DNA of 64,000 bases from Silene latifolia (lineage: Eukaryota > Streptophyta > Magnoliopsida > Caryophyllales > Caryophyllaceae): assembly GCF_048544455.1 (NCBI RefSeq), contig NC_133538.1:254372491-254436490 (forward strand), written 5' to 3'. The translations under genes were made by a program, and so were the position numbers. A model generated the notes under the pieces. It was not told the origin of the DNA, made no database searches, and saw nothing but the letters and a program-made list of their open reading frames with translations. Shown piece after piece: positions 21,860-32,800 of this stretch; within the stretch, counting starts at the first letter, position 1, and every line of letters starts with the position of its first letter.

Positions 21860-23266
21860 ATGGCAACTTCATCAACTTCATCAACTACTCCACTAGACAA
21901 AGATTCATGGCCAAGGTCCGTAATGGACAAATGTACCTTAAAAGATGACGGTAGTAATTTTCTTGAATGGGAATGCAACATCAAAAGCGCCGCGTTGTCC
22001 GACAACGTACTCGCTTACTTGACCGATGCCCCTCCCATCGAGCCCAGTCCAAGGGCTTCATCGGCAGTGCGGACCGCCTATGATGACTATATGAGGATGT
22101 CTAATGATATCAAGAATGTGTTCATATGGTCGATGTCCCCAAATCTCAAGCTTTCATGCATTTCTTTGAATGCGTATGAGATATTCACTCGTATGACTAC
22201 TATGTTTTCACAAACACCCAAAGTCCGCCAATACGAAGCGGCGGCACACTTCTTTAAAGCAAAGCTTGAGAGGAGCCAAAAGGTTGGTCCCCATGTACTA
22301 AAAATGGTCGAATATGTTGACATCCTAGAGCGTCTAAGGTATAACATTCCTAAAACTCTTGTGGTGGATCGCATCCTCCACTCACTTCCTACCAATTTTG
22401 CCCACTTTAGGGTAAACTATAACATGAATGGCATGGATAAGAGTTATCATGAAATTCATGCGCTCCTCACCCAAGCGGAGAGGGATATGGAAGCTAGTGG
22501 GAGTGAGAAAGGGGTTGTTCTAACTATGATGTTAAAAAACATGTCTCTTGGAGTTAGGAAGGGAAAGGGGAAAGAAAAGTCCCAATTCAAGAAATCGTCA
22601 AAGAAACAAGACAAGGGAAAGGGGAAGGCCCTTGAGAATGGCAAACCCAAGGCAAAGAATGGCAAACTCTCCGAGGCCGAATGTTTCCATTGTAATGGAA
22701 AGGGGCATTATAGGAGGAGTTGCCCCAAATACTTGGAGGACTTCAAGGAACGGCGTGTGACGCCTATGGGTATGATTTCCTCTCTCTATATGATAGACGT
22801 TAATTATGCTTGCACTTCAACTTGGGTATTAGATACCGGATGTGACTCTTACCTTTGTAATCATTTGCAGGGTTTAAGGGACGTGCGAGCTCTAGCAAAA
22901 GGTGATGTGGATCTCCGCATGGGCAATGGAGCTAGAGTAGCGGCCGTTTCTGTGGGGACCTATGTTCTCACTTTAGCTAGTGGTTTAGAGTTGTTTTTCA
23001 ATAAGTGTTATTTTATACCAACTTTAACCAAGAACATCATCTCTATTTCCGCGTTAGACGTGGAAGGCTTTTATTTTATGATTAAGAACAATTGTTGTAC
23101 TTTTTCGTTGAATGATTTGGTTTATGGCAAAGCCATTTCAATTGGAGGAATTTATGTTTTAAATGATGTTAATGACGTTTATCATGTGGAAACTAAAAAT
23201 CTCAAAACGGGTGATCCAAATGAATCCTACCTTTGGCATTGTCGTTTAGGTCACATAAACGAATGA
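21860..23266 (+). pseudogene. gag: Copia gag-protease region, stop in GAG-pre-integrase
   Basis: The frame opens with ATG at 21860 and gives 468 residues. Residues about 25-220 form a Copia gag domain (UBN2-like), followed by a lysine-rich linker, a CCHC zinc knuckle (CFHCNGKGHYRRSC, about residue 275) and the protease motif VLDTGCDSYLCNH. The GAG-pre-integrase motif LWHCRLGHINE is cut by TGA at 23264, where the second Copia element and the family continue (an R or K codon; CGA to TGA fits). Downstream sequence continues in the same frame. In a live element this makes virus-like particle capsid and protease; here the polyprotein would end before integrase. Confidence 0.88.
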
Positions 23267-25841
23267 CGTATTAAGAGACTTGCTTCTTCAAAAGTGCTCA
23301 AACCATTTGATTTCGAATCTTATGGTATATGCGAGTCTTGCCTTTTAGGCAAGATGACTCGTGCACCTTTTACGGGAAAAGGGACACGAGCAAGTGAAGT
23401 TTTGGCTCTCATACATACGGATATGTGTGGACCATTAACCATCACTGCTAGAGGAGGTTATCACTACTTTATTACTTTTACTAATGATTTGAGTAGATAT
23501 GGGTATATCTACTTGATGAAGAACAATAGTGAAGCTTTTGACAAGTTCAAAGAGTTTCAGAATGAAGTAGAGAACCAATTGGATAAAAAGATTAAGACCC
23601 TACGATCCGATCGTGGTGGTGAAACCTAAGTTCTGAATTTGATTCATACCTAAAAGATTGTGGTATAGTATCACAATGGACTCCTCCAAGCACACCATAA
23701 TTAAATGGTGTGGCCGAAAGGAGAAACCGAACTTTATTAGATATGGTTCGGTCTATGATGAGTCTAACCGAGCTTTTTGATTTGTTTTGGGATTTTGCCC
23801 TCTTGTCTGCAATATTTTCACTAAATTGAAGCCCGACTAAAGCGGCCGATAAGACTCCATATGAGATATTGACAGGGAAAGTCCCTTATTTGTCATTTAT
23901 GCGCATTTGGGGTTTGCGAAGCGTACGTCAAGATAAAGTATGACAATAAACTTGCACCCAGGTCTGACAAATGTCTTTTTGTAGGATATCCAAAGGAAAC
24001 ACGTGGCTATTAATTCTACAATAAAAATGAGAAGAAAGTGTTTGTGGCTCGTGATAATGTCTTCCTAGAAAAGAAGTTTATTTCTAGGATACAGAGTGGG
24101 AGAAAATTTGAACTTGACGAAGTTTGAGAGCCACAAACCGAGACTGAGGTAGAGGAGAACGTGGAGGATAACGTTCCCTCCTCCTCTGAAACGGTAATTG
24201 TTCCTAGAAAGTCAAGTAGGATTTCTAATCCACCTGACCGCTACCTTGGCAACATCGAAGAGGATGGTGTTTTATTACTTTTAGAAAGTAATGAACCCAC
24301 TACCTACAAATTGGCCATGTCTAGTCCCAATTCCTTGCATTGGCTAGAAGCCATGCGGTTCGAAATGGATTCCATGTACGAGAACCAGGTATGAGACTTG
24401 GTGGATTTATCTGAGGGTGTGCAACCCCTTCAATGTAAATGGATATATAAAATTAAGTTCGGTGTGGATAAACATATAGATATTTACAAAGCTAGATTGG
24501 TGGCAAAAGGTTTCACCCAAGTTCATTGTTTAAACTATGACGAAACCTTCACTCCAGTCGCTATGCTTCGGTCAATAAGGATAATCTTAGCAGTTGCCGC
24601 GTTTCATGATTATGAGATTTGGCAAATGGATGTCAAAACTGCCTTCTTGAAGGGGATTCTAGAAAAGGAAGTGTAAATGACACAACCTGAAGGTTTTGTT
24701 GATACATCTAACTCTAAGAAGGTGTGTAAGCTCAAGAAGTCCATCTATGGTCTTAAGTAAGCATCTCGGAGATGGAATCATCGCTTTGATCATGTTATTA
24801 AGCAATACGGTTTCACTAGAAGTGTTGAACAACAGTGTTTATACATGAAGTTTAGTGGGAGTAAGGTTGCTCATCGGGAATGATATTCCATCGCTCACTT
24901 CCGTTAAGGAGTGGCTAGGGAATCACTTTCAGATGAAGGACTTGGGAGAGGCACAACGAATCTTGGGTATCTGGATCTATAGAGATAGGTCCAAGAGGAT
25001 AATAGCATTGAGTCAAGAAGCTTATATTAACAAATTTCTTGACCGGTTCAATATGAAAGACTCTAAGAGAGGATTTCCACTTATGGGCCAAGGGATCACT
25101 TTGAGCAAGTCATAGTCTCCCTATACCCCTAAGAAGATTGAACGCATGAAGACCATCCCTTATGCTTCCGTTGTTGGGTCTATCATGTATGCTATGATTT
25201 GCACTCGTCTCGATGTCGCGTATACCTTGAGCATGACAAGTCATTATCAAGCCAAGCCCGGTGAGAGTCACTGGTTAGCCATAAAGAACATCCTTAAGTA
25301 CCTGAGAAGGACTAAGGATTCGTTCTTAGTGTTTGGAGGAGAAACTGAGTTGCGTGTAAGAGGTTACACGGATGCAAGTTTCCAAACCTATTAGGATGAT
25401 ATGAAATCCCAATCCGGCTATGTGTTTATGCTAAATGGAGGAGCTGTTTGCTAGAAGAGCTTCAAGGAAAGTATTACCGTGGATTCTATAATAGAGGCTG
25501 AGTATCTTGCAGCGTCTGAGGCTGCAAAGGAAGCTGTTAGGATTCGGCAATTCATGTAGGGACTAGGAGTAGTCCATTCCGCCAAAGATCCGATCACTCT
25601 ATATTGTGATAACAGTTGGGCTATTTTTCAAGCCAAAGAGCCGAAATCTAGTAATAAATCTAGACACATTAAAAGGAAATACCATGTAATTAGAGATTAT
25701 GTGGAAAGGAAGGAAATAGACATTTGTAAGGTTGGGACAGATGATAATATTGCTGATCCTTTAACCAAGCCTTTATCAAAGGCTAAGCATGATGGTCATG
25801 TCGTCGCAATGGGATTGAGACGAGTAACAGAATTTATTTAG
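23267..25841 (+). pseudogene. Copia integrase, RT and RNase H, heavily decayed
   Basis: Recognisable blocks in order: integrase zinc-finger end (CESCLLGKMTR), integrase core (IHTDMCGPL, TLRSDRGGE, NGVAERRNRTLLDM), RT (RLVAKGFTQ, QMDVKTAFLKG, then LLIGNDIPSLTSVKEWLGNH), and RNase H to the stop at 25839. Many codons are stops, for example CAA to TAA at GLK*AS (about 24758), TGG to TGA (24392) and TGG to TAG (25453). Around 24868 some 29 bases that in the second Copia element encode the YVDD active site are absent, which also shifts the frame. Nothing here could yield a working enzyme. Confidence 0.88.
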
Positions 25842-26645
25842 ATTATGGATATGTAATAATTGGATATTGTATCACTTTTTATATATATATATGATAATCG
25901 CATTCATTGTTTAAGCATTCTTTTATGAATTCTTTTATTTAGTGTGACTAAATTTATAATACCCTATTTATCAGAATAAGTTGTGGAGACAATGTTGAAC
26001 ACTATTCAAGTGAATAAGATGAACATTGTATTTTTTCCCTAGCCAGTTAATGAGGTGACGTCTCGGAGTGACTAGATTGTAAGTCTATTGATGGTTGGTT
26101 TAACACCATGATGTCATACGTGATGACTAGTAGATTACATAGGCAGAGTGTGTGACACTTTGTCGGACAGTGACCGTTTTGAGAGTCCCTTAGTTCGATT
26201 ATAGATGCCTGGTCATGGCAGGGATCTCTAAGACGTTCCTATGAGTCGATTCTTTTGACAGGAGACTATTATCCAAGTCAGTGGAGTTTCCGAGTGACTT
26301 TGGTTTATGTCTTAGGTCGTGCCGTGAAAGGAGGCCAAAGGGCATCTTCTGAGTCATGGTGATCTGTGTTGAGCAAAGATAGATAGGGCATACAGGAATA
26401 GTCCACCCACGTTGGGTTACAATATCTCAAGGCCACTCGAGGAGTTGTGACTAGAAATGCGTGGCCACGCTCGGAAGTAATCTATGGTAGATTTTTCCGG
26501 TCTTGTAGTCACACTCCCGATCGTGAAAACCACTCGCGATATGTTCTTGTGCAAGTGTGACCTGAAAGACACCTTGCATTGAGTGGGAAATTAAAATGGA
26601 CTAGAGAATTGGTAGCGCACACCTTGTGTCGGACAAGTGAGAGAT
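25842..26645 (+). other. 3' untranslated region and polypurine tract of first Copia
   Basis: Non-coding, with an (AT)n patch near 25880. It ends gacaagtgagaga directly before the 3' LTR; the second Copia element ends gacaagtgggagc at the same point. Confidence 0.7.
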
Positions 26646-27075
26646 TGTTGGAGTTAGTGTCCTCCACAATAGTGCGTTTACATCATAAAATCTCATTAAA
26701 GGAATATCATTAGGATATTTATTTTCTGATCCTCGTCAGTTGATTAATGTAAATCGATAACGGTTGGCTGACTAGAGTTTGACGTTATTGTCGTATGACG
26801 GCGGTGATCAACGGACCCCTTTCGTTCACACCTAAAGGAACAAACCCCAATTGACAACTAATTAATTGTATGAGATACAATTTATTTAGTCCCTTGATTT
26901 ATTGACTATAAGGTTAGTTGATCTTTTTAGAGAGATTTCGAGTTGCGAACTCGAGGCGCGACAGTTATTATTTAATTATACGATAATTGAATAATAAATT
27001 TTATGAGATGGGTTTTAGTTAATTAATTGTTAATTCGCTAAATTTGGAATAATTGATTAATGTGATAAATATTAG
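26646..27075 (+). repeat. 3' LTR of first Copia, left piece
   Basis: Starts TGTTGGAGTTAGTGTCC and matches 18661-19090 of the 5' LTR up to the word attag, where the Athila element begins. Confidence 0.92.
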
Positions 27076-27417
27076 TGACGTGACCATAATTGGCGCATAT
27101 TTAGCCCCCGAATTAGCCTTGTTTCCATGCTTTTTAGTGCTTATTTGGGTCATTTCTTATCTTTAGTTCTTTGTTTTGCATATTCTTTGAGATTTTGATC
27201 CCTTGGTAGGAAAGGAGTAAGAATCTTGCGTTTTCATGGCAAAACGAGACTAAATTGATCGAATTCAATGACCAAGCATCAAGGAGAGACAAGATTAGAA
27301 GGCCTTTGTACATATCATAGTAAAAGAGCAATGTTGAGGAAAGATCCTTGAGTCCCCAAGGAAATCCCCAAGGAATTTATGAAGAAAAGGGAAGAAAAAA
27401 AGAAGTTACTATCGACG

Positions 27418-27590
27418 ACAATCCGAGCGGATTGTCAACAATCCGCCCGTCCGGCCTCGCACAATCCGAGCGTCCGTGCTCGAATCCGCTCGGATTCCCC
27501 TCAACAATCCGTCCGGATTCCCAGAATCCGCTCGGATTCCACCGCCCAAATCCGGCCGTCCCGACCTTATTCCGCCCGGATTTCTTCACA
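27418..27590. repeat. AATCCGCTCGGATT palindrome tract in LTR U3
   Basis: About ten units built from AATCCG(A/C)(G/T)CGGATT and its variant AATCCGCCCGTCC, in both orientations, beginning about 340 bp from the LTR start. The copy in the 3' LTR is at about 36688-36855. Confidence 0.9.
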
Positions 27591-27728
27591 AAGACGGATT
27601 GTCTTCTTCAAGCTACGAAAAGAGAAGCCCTTCTCTCGAAAAATACCGGGTCCTCCTTGCTCAACTTAAAAAGTGTAATTACTAGTTTAGCCCTTAGTTA
27701 ACCCTAATGCATCCTCCCTAATTTTCAC

Positions 27729-27736
27729 TATAAATA
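27729..27736 (+). promoter_or_regulatory. LTR TATA box (Athila)
   Basis: Tataaata in cactataaatacccc, about 140 bp after the palindrome tract; repeated at 37000-37007 in the 3' LTR. Confidence 0.6.
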
Positions 27737-28832
27737 CCCCATTAGGCTAATTAGAGGAGCATGTTCTTCTTATCAATAATTAGTGTAGTTAATATCAATC
27801 AAATCTCTCTTCAATATTGTAATCAAGTATTAATCAAGTTTTAATCCAAGTTTTAGTTCTTTAATCTCTCTTTTGTTCATCCTTTATTTTGGGTAATTGA
27901 AGATTATTTGGGTTATTATTGGGAGATTGACAACCTCTCAATCTAGCATTCAAGTACTTCTATTATTCTTGATTTATTATTGGAATCATTAGTAGGTATA
28001 ATCTCTTAATCCCTTTTTAATTATTGTTAATTACTTTCATTTATTCATCATGTTTCATATTGTTATTAGTATGATTGACAACCTTGCTAGCATGATCAAC
28101 ATGATAATGAGTGAGTAGTCTCTTAGCTAGGGTTAATGGGTGATTAGGGGAAACCAACATGGGGAATGATTCATGCTTAAATTAATATGCTTTCATGTTT
28201 TATTTTCTTGCTTGTTTTGATCTCAACTCATGCACATGTTATATTTGATGAAATGCTAAGCCTATGAATCCTTGCATTTACTATCATCTCCTATCTTTTC
28301 AATGAGACTTGTAAGACATAACCCAACTCGAGTCTCATTAGACCATGCATGTTGTTGAGTAGGGAAGATTAAGTCGACTTGTAGGTGTTGTACAATCTAA
28401 TCGATTCGGCTCCGGGACCCAAACTTTCCTAGGATTGTAAGATATAACCCAACTCAATCCATCATAACAATAATTGCTTGCTTATAATTTGAGAACATGT
28501 TTGTATGATCATATCCCATGATTCCCCTATGATCCCATGACACCCTAGTGCCTTTAATCAATTGTTTACACCCTTTTTATTTATCTTGCTTGTTTACTTT
28601 CATTGTTATTCTAGTTTAGTAACCTTTTACATCAACCCAATTTGTGACACCCCTTAGACACCACTAGTTACAATAGAAATCTCATTTCAATTCCCGTCCC
28701 TTGGGATCCGACCTTTACTTGCCTCTTTACTAATTGTAGAGTTGCTTGTTAAGCTATAAATTGTGTTTTGATTCGACCGTGACCAACGACCACATCTTAA
28801 TTTGTGAACACTTAGCGGCCACGCACCAAAAA

Positions 28833-28850
28833 TGGCGCCGTTGCCGGGGA
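28833..28850 (+). other. Primer-binding site, tRNA-Asp
   Basis: Tggcgccgttgccgggga is complementary to the 3' end of plant tRNA-Asp (including CCA), the usual Athila primer. It starts four bases after the LTR. Confidence 0.92.
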
Positions 28851-28969
28851 CGGTGTTTGTTTGACTAAGATTTCTTTTTATTGTTATTAGTTGTGTCTTT
28901 CTTCGCCTTGAGGAAGTAAAAACTCCTCAAGGTTTGTTCTAATTGTTTTTGAGTTGTTTGATATTTTAC

Positions 28970-30622
28970 ATGTCTAGAAGGTTACAAAGTGATTTGTTAC
29001 CTTTTGACCGTGAAATCGAAAGAACCTTGACGAACAATAGGAGACTTGTTAGGAGGAATTTGAGAGGTGTTGGTGAAGTTGTTCAACCCACTAGTGAGTT
29101 TGTCAATCCTTTCGCAATAGAAGGAGAAGAAAACCTATTACACAATACCCCACAAAAATCACCTACAATGCCAAAATTCTCGTCACACTCCGTACCCACC
29201 GAGGAGAATCTACCAAATGGTACTCCTACACCGCAACATCTCACCGGAAACTTTATTGCCAAGTCCGCCTTCATCCAACTAGTTGAGAGGAGCCAATTTG
29301 GGGAGATGCCTAGTGAGGATCCTCATTCTCATATGGAAACCTTTTGCGATTATTGTGATGCTATCTCTCAAACGGGCGTGACTCAAGACCAAATTAGATG
29401 GGTCTTATTTCCTTTTTCCTTAATCGGCACCGCAAATCAATGGTTGAAGGGCCTTGATAAGGCCACCCTTGGAATAGATTCTTGGAAGAAGTTGGCTCTA
29501 GCTTTCTACAAAAAATTCTACCCACCGGAAAAGACCAACATGCTAAGAGCTCAAATTACGGGTTTTAAGCAAAGGGATGAAGAGTCTTTGTATGAAGCTT
29601 GGGAGCGGTTTAAAGGTAATTGTCGCTCATGTCCTCACCATGGACTTAGCGAATGGTTTTTGGTACAACAATTTTGGAATGGTTTATATGAAGATTCTAG
29701 GAACATTCTCAATATGGGATCAAATGGGATGTTCACCGAGGTTGATGACAACCAAACTTGGAGCAAAATTGAAGAGATGGCAATCCACAATTCACAATAT
29801 AGTAGGCCTCGCAAGGCTACTAGAGGAGGAAAGTATGAAGTGGACTCCGTTACTCAATTGGGTGCTCAACTTAGTGCTCACATTGACACAATCAACTTGA
29901 AGTTTGAACAAGCTATGGCTAGACTTGAGGAAAACTCAAAATCATCGAAGCATCATGTCAATGCCATGACGGCATCCTCATCAATCCCAAGTGGGATATG
30001 TGAGAATTGTGGAACTTTGGGACATGACCCAAGTGAGTGTAGGGGGACAACCGAACAAGTGAATGCTTTCCAAGCATATAAAAGTGGTACCCCTTATTCA
30101 AATTTTTACAATGAAAACACCAAGTTCCATCCAAATCTCTCATACAAAAGCGAAAATGTTCAAAACCCTCAAACAACATACACTCCACCACCCATGAGAA
30201 ACCAAAATCAAACACCCTTTTACAATCAAAACCAAGGTTACCAAAATCAAAATCCATACAATCACCAAAATGACCAAGGCTTTGATGTCCAAAAAGCGGT
30301 CCTCCAAATGCAAAAGAACCAACAAGAATTTTTCACCCAAATGCAAAAAGATAGCCAAGCAAAAGAAACCACCATCAACAATATTCTAGCTCACACCAAG
30401 ATGTTGGAAACACAATTGACTCAACTAGCATCTTCAAGCTCACAAAGACAAAAGGGGCAATTACCACCTCAAAGTAATCCCCCTAGACATGAAACGGTTA
30501 GTGCCATTCACTTGAGAAGTGGTACAAGGTATGAAGCACCGAAGAAGCAAGTTGAGGATGAAGTTGTGGAAGCTAGTGAAAAGGAAGAAATTGTGCAAAA
30601 CTCCAAAGATGGAGAATCATAA
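28970..30622 (+). CDS. gag: Athila gag polyprotein
   Basis: About 550 residues counting from the ATG at 28970 (MSRRLQSDLLPFDREIERTL), which matches the usual start of Athila gag; an upstream in-frame ATG at 28943 would add nine residues. The central part is a retrotransposon gag domain (Retrotrans_gag family; W-L-K-G and F-Y-K-K-F-Y-P-P blocks, about residues 155-200), followed by one CCHC zinc knuckle (CENCGTLGHDPSEC, about residue 343). The C-terminal third is rich in Q, N and P and has a short coiled-coil-like region. It packages element RNA in cytoplasmic particles. The frame ends with TAA at 30620, and the protease follows in the same frame. Confidence 0.9.
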   Translation: MSRRLQSDLLPFDREIERTLTNNRRLVRRNLRGVGEVVQPTSEFVNPFAIEGEENLLHNTPQKSPTMPKFSSHSVPTEENLPNGTPTPQHLTGNFIAKSAFIQLVERSQFGEMPSEDPHSHMETFCDYCDAISQTGVTQDQIRWVLFPFSLIGTANQWLKGLDKATLGIDSWKKLALAFYKKFYPPEKTNMLRAQITGFKQRDEESLYEAWERFKGNCRSCPHHGLSEWFLVQQFWNGLYEDSRNILNMGSNGMFTEVDDNQTWSKIEEMAIHNSQYSRPRKATRGGKYEVDSVTQLGAQLSAHIDTINLKFEQAMARLEENSKSSKHHVNAMTASSSIPSGICENCGTLGHDPSECRGTTEQVNAFQAYKSGTPYSNFYNENTKFHPNLSYKSENVQNPQTTYTPPPMRNQNQTPFYNQNQGYQNQNPYNHQNDQGFDVQKAVLQMQKNQQEFFTQMQKDSQAKETTINNILAHTKMLETQLTQLASSSSQRQKGQLPPQSNPPRHETVSAIHLRSGTRYEAPKKQVEDEVVEASEKEEIVQNSKDGES

Positions 30623-31765
30623 AAAGAAGAAAGTTCAAAGAAAAATGAAGACAAGGCCAAAGAGAAGGAGCCCATTGTGATTAGACTTCCTTTTCCAAGT
30701 CGTCAAGCCAAGCCCAAATTTGATGATCAACTTGGAAAGTTCATGGAAATTGTGAAGAATTTAGAAGTCTCAATTCCTTTCACGGAATTAATCAATCACG
30801 TTCCGGCCTATGCAAAGTACATGAAAGATATCCTCACAAAGAAGAAGTCAATCCGGAAACTTGAGACTATCGGCTTCACTAAGGTGAGTAGTGCAATACT
30901 TCAAGGGAGTTCACCTCCAAAGTTAAAGGATCCGGGAAGCTTCTCAATACCGTGTACCATTGGCGACACGACGATCAACAAAGCCTTATGTGATCTAGGG
31001 GCTAGTGTGAGTGTCATGCCGTACTCGGTAAGTAAAAGGTTGGGGATGGGAGAGCTTAAATGCACCAACATCACACTCCAAATGGCCGATAGATCGACGA
31101 AGACACCGTTAGGGATATGGGAAGATGTCCCCGTGCGAATTGGGAAGTTTTTCATCCCGGTGGACTTTTTTATTGTTGATATGGAGGAAGATTCCAACAT
31201 TCCAATCATCCTAGGAAGACCTTTCCTACACACCGCCGGTGCGGTGATTGATGTGACACATGGAGAGCTCACTCTAGAAGTGGGAGATGAAAGCATAACT
31301 TTTAATCTTGACAAGACTATGAGAGCTCCTCGTTTGCATGAGCCATGTTTCATGATTGATCATTATAGCCGAAAAGATGAAAGGAAGAAATCGGAACTCC
31401 AATGGAAGAAGAAAGTTGAAGATGCTCCATTCAAAGAGCAAGTGAATTGTGACAAGGAGAGCTTGCAAAGCTCATCAAAATCAACCAAGGAAGAAGAGGA
31501 TGGCCTCATTGGCCAAGAGAAGAAATTGGGAGAGTTGTCTCCATCTAAGCAAGAGATTTTCAATGATCAACTCAATGAAGTTTGTGGTCTTTGGGACGAC
31601 GAATTTGAAGGGATTTTTAATCCCTACATTGGACATGCCATCGATCATGATCAACAACAAGGGCCACGGTCTATTGAGGACCTCTACCATAATAATGAAC
31701 AAGCTTTTGATTACTTCTTCAAGGTGTTGAGCAGCATCAACAACACCTTGAACATGCCCCCTTGA
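30623..31765 (+). CDS. Athila aspartic protease region
   Basis: Continues in the gag frame after the single TAA, so gag and protease were probably one polyprotein interrupted by a CAA-to-TAA change, or are joined by read-through. The retropepsin motif is ALCDLGASVSVMPYSV (around 30985-31032), with the D-L-G-A-S triad typical of Athila rather than DTG/DSG. A hydrophobic flap region and PIILGRPFL (the second conserved block) follow at 31198-31224. The tail is lysine- and glutamate-rich. The stop at 31763 is followed by non-coding DNA, not RT, so the product would be a gag-protease only. An independent start is possible at 30677 or later, but no clean leader is visible. Confidence 0.85.
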   Translation, partial: KEESSKKNEDKAKEKEPIVIRLPFPSRQAKPKFDDQLGKFMEIVKNLEVSIPFTELINHVPAYAKYMKDILTKKKSIRKLETIGFTKVSSAILQGSSPPKLKDPGSFSIPCTIGDTTINKALCDLGASVSVMPYSVSKRLGMGELKCTNITLQMADRSTKTPLGIWEDVPVRIGKFFIPVDFFIVDMEEDSNIPIILGRPFLHTAGAVIDVTHGELTLEVGDESITFNLDKTMRAPRLHEPCFMIDHYSRKDERKKSELQWKKKVEDAPFKEQVNCDKESLQSSSKSTKEEEDGLIGQEKKLGELSPSKQEIFNDQLNEVCGLWDDEFEGIFNPYIGHAIDHDQQQGPRSIEDLYHNNEQAFDYFFKVLSSINNTLNMPP

Positions 31766-32106
31766 CATCTCATCAAGAATGAGAGTTTGGTGGAGTCCTC
31801 CCTAAACCACCCCTTGTAAATATTTCTAACTCCCTAACTTACATTTCAATTCTTGTATTGCATTTTTGTCATCTTTGGATTTTTATTTACTTTGATCAAA
31901 ATAATTGTCATGTAAGAGAGAAGTGAGGGAGGGACTAACAATTTCAATTGATGTGTAGTGCTTTACCTTAGTGTGGGGATGACAATTGCCTAGGCTATAC
32001 ATGCCTTAGTAGTGCCCCCACAATGAAGAACACAAGATTTGAAGAAAGAATGGAAGAATGATAAAGGGAATGTGCTGTACACGGGTGGAACTGAATCCGT
32101 GTACAT

Positions 32107-32476
32107 AGGGGAAGAATCCGAGCGGATTCCCAAGAATCCGCCCGTCTTGTGCAATCCGAGCGTCCTGCAGAAAAGACGCCCGTCTTGAACTGAGCTGAAT
32201 TTTGAAATTTTCTTGATCGTTAAAGAATCCGAGCGGATTTTCGAAAATCCGCCCGTCCGAAGAATCCGTCCGTCTTGTGAGAAAGACGCCCGATCTTTGT
32301 TGAGGAAAACAAGCAAATTTCTCGGGACAGTAAATCCGTCGGTCCTTGAGCAAATCCGCCCGTCCGTGTTCAGCAAATCCGAGCGGATTGTACCAAATCC
32401 GCCCGTCTTTAGGCGAGTTTTTGCAAAGGTAGAAGAAGCAGAATCCGCACGGATTGTGCCTAATCCGCACGGATTG
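32107..32476. repeat. Second AATCCGAGCGGATT palindrome tract, inside the element
   Basis: At least ten units of AATCCG(A/C)(G/A)CGGATT and AATCCGCCCGTC, the same family as in the LTRs but not a copy of the LTR sequence between the units. Confidence 0.9.
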
Positions 32477-32504
32477 CCCCTGTAGTTTTGAAATTTTCGG
32501 CCTC

Positions 32505-32513
32505 TTTATAACC
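32505..32513 (+). promoter_or_regulatory. Putative internal promoter TATA
   Basis: Tttataacc about 30 bp after the internal palindrome tract and about 300 bp before the ATG at 32801, repeating the LTR order of palindromes then TATA. Confidence 0.4.
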
Positions 32514-32800
32514 CATCCCACCTTCATTCATTCATTCATTCATTCATAAACACTACCCACAACATCAAAACCCTCATCCTCTCCATCATAAAAACAAAAA
32601 CCCTCAACAAAATCAAATCAAACCATCCTTCCAACAACAAATTAATCACTCCTTCTTCAACAAAAATCAAAACCAAGAACAAAATCTTCAACCTTTGAGT
32701 CGATTTTTGTTTTCATAAAGGCAAAGCCTTTCACCTTCAAATCGATTTGGGCATACTACAAATTGAAGATTTTTCACTCTTTTCTTGGTTAAGCTCATCA

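Larger units (their letters stand above)
27076..28828 (+). repeat. 5' LTR of the Athila element
   Basis: TGACGTGACCATAATTGGCG...cacgcacca. It carries the palindrome tract at 27418-27590 and a TATA box at 27729. Confidence 0.92.
31766..32746 (+). other. Intergenic spacer with repeated palindrome tract
   Basis: Sits where RT and integrase would be. It starts with 3' UTR-like DNA including tagtgtggggatg (31970), a phrase that recurs after the next ORF (34824). It then carries a tract of the LTR-type palindromes (32107-32476), a TATA-like box and an A/C-rich leader with a (cattcatt)n patch (32522-32546) before the ORF-1-like gene. Confidence 0.75.

Noticed and set aside
28833-28850. tRNA-Asp gene
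   Set aside because: Only the 18 bases complementary to the tRNA 3' end are present, as in a primer-binding site.
32107-32476. Palindromic repeats with variable DNA between, CRISPR-like at first sight
   Set aside because: Spacing is irregular, the word varies, and it lies inside a plant retrotransposon.
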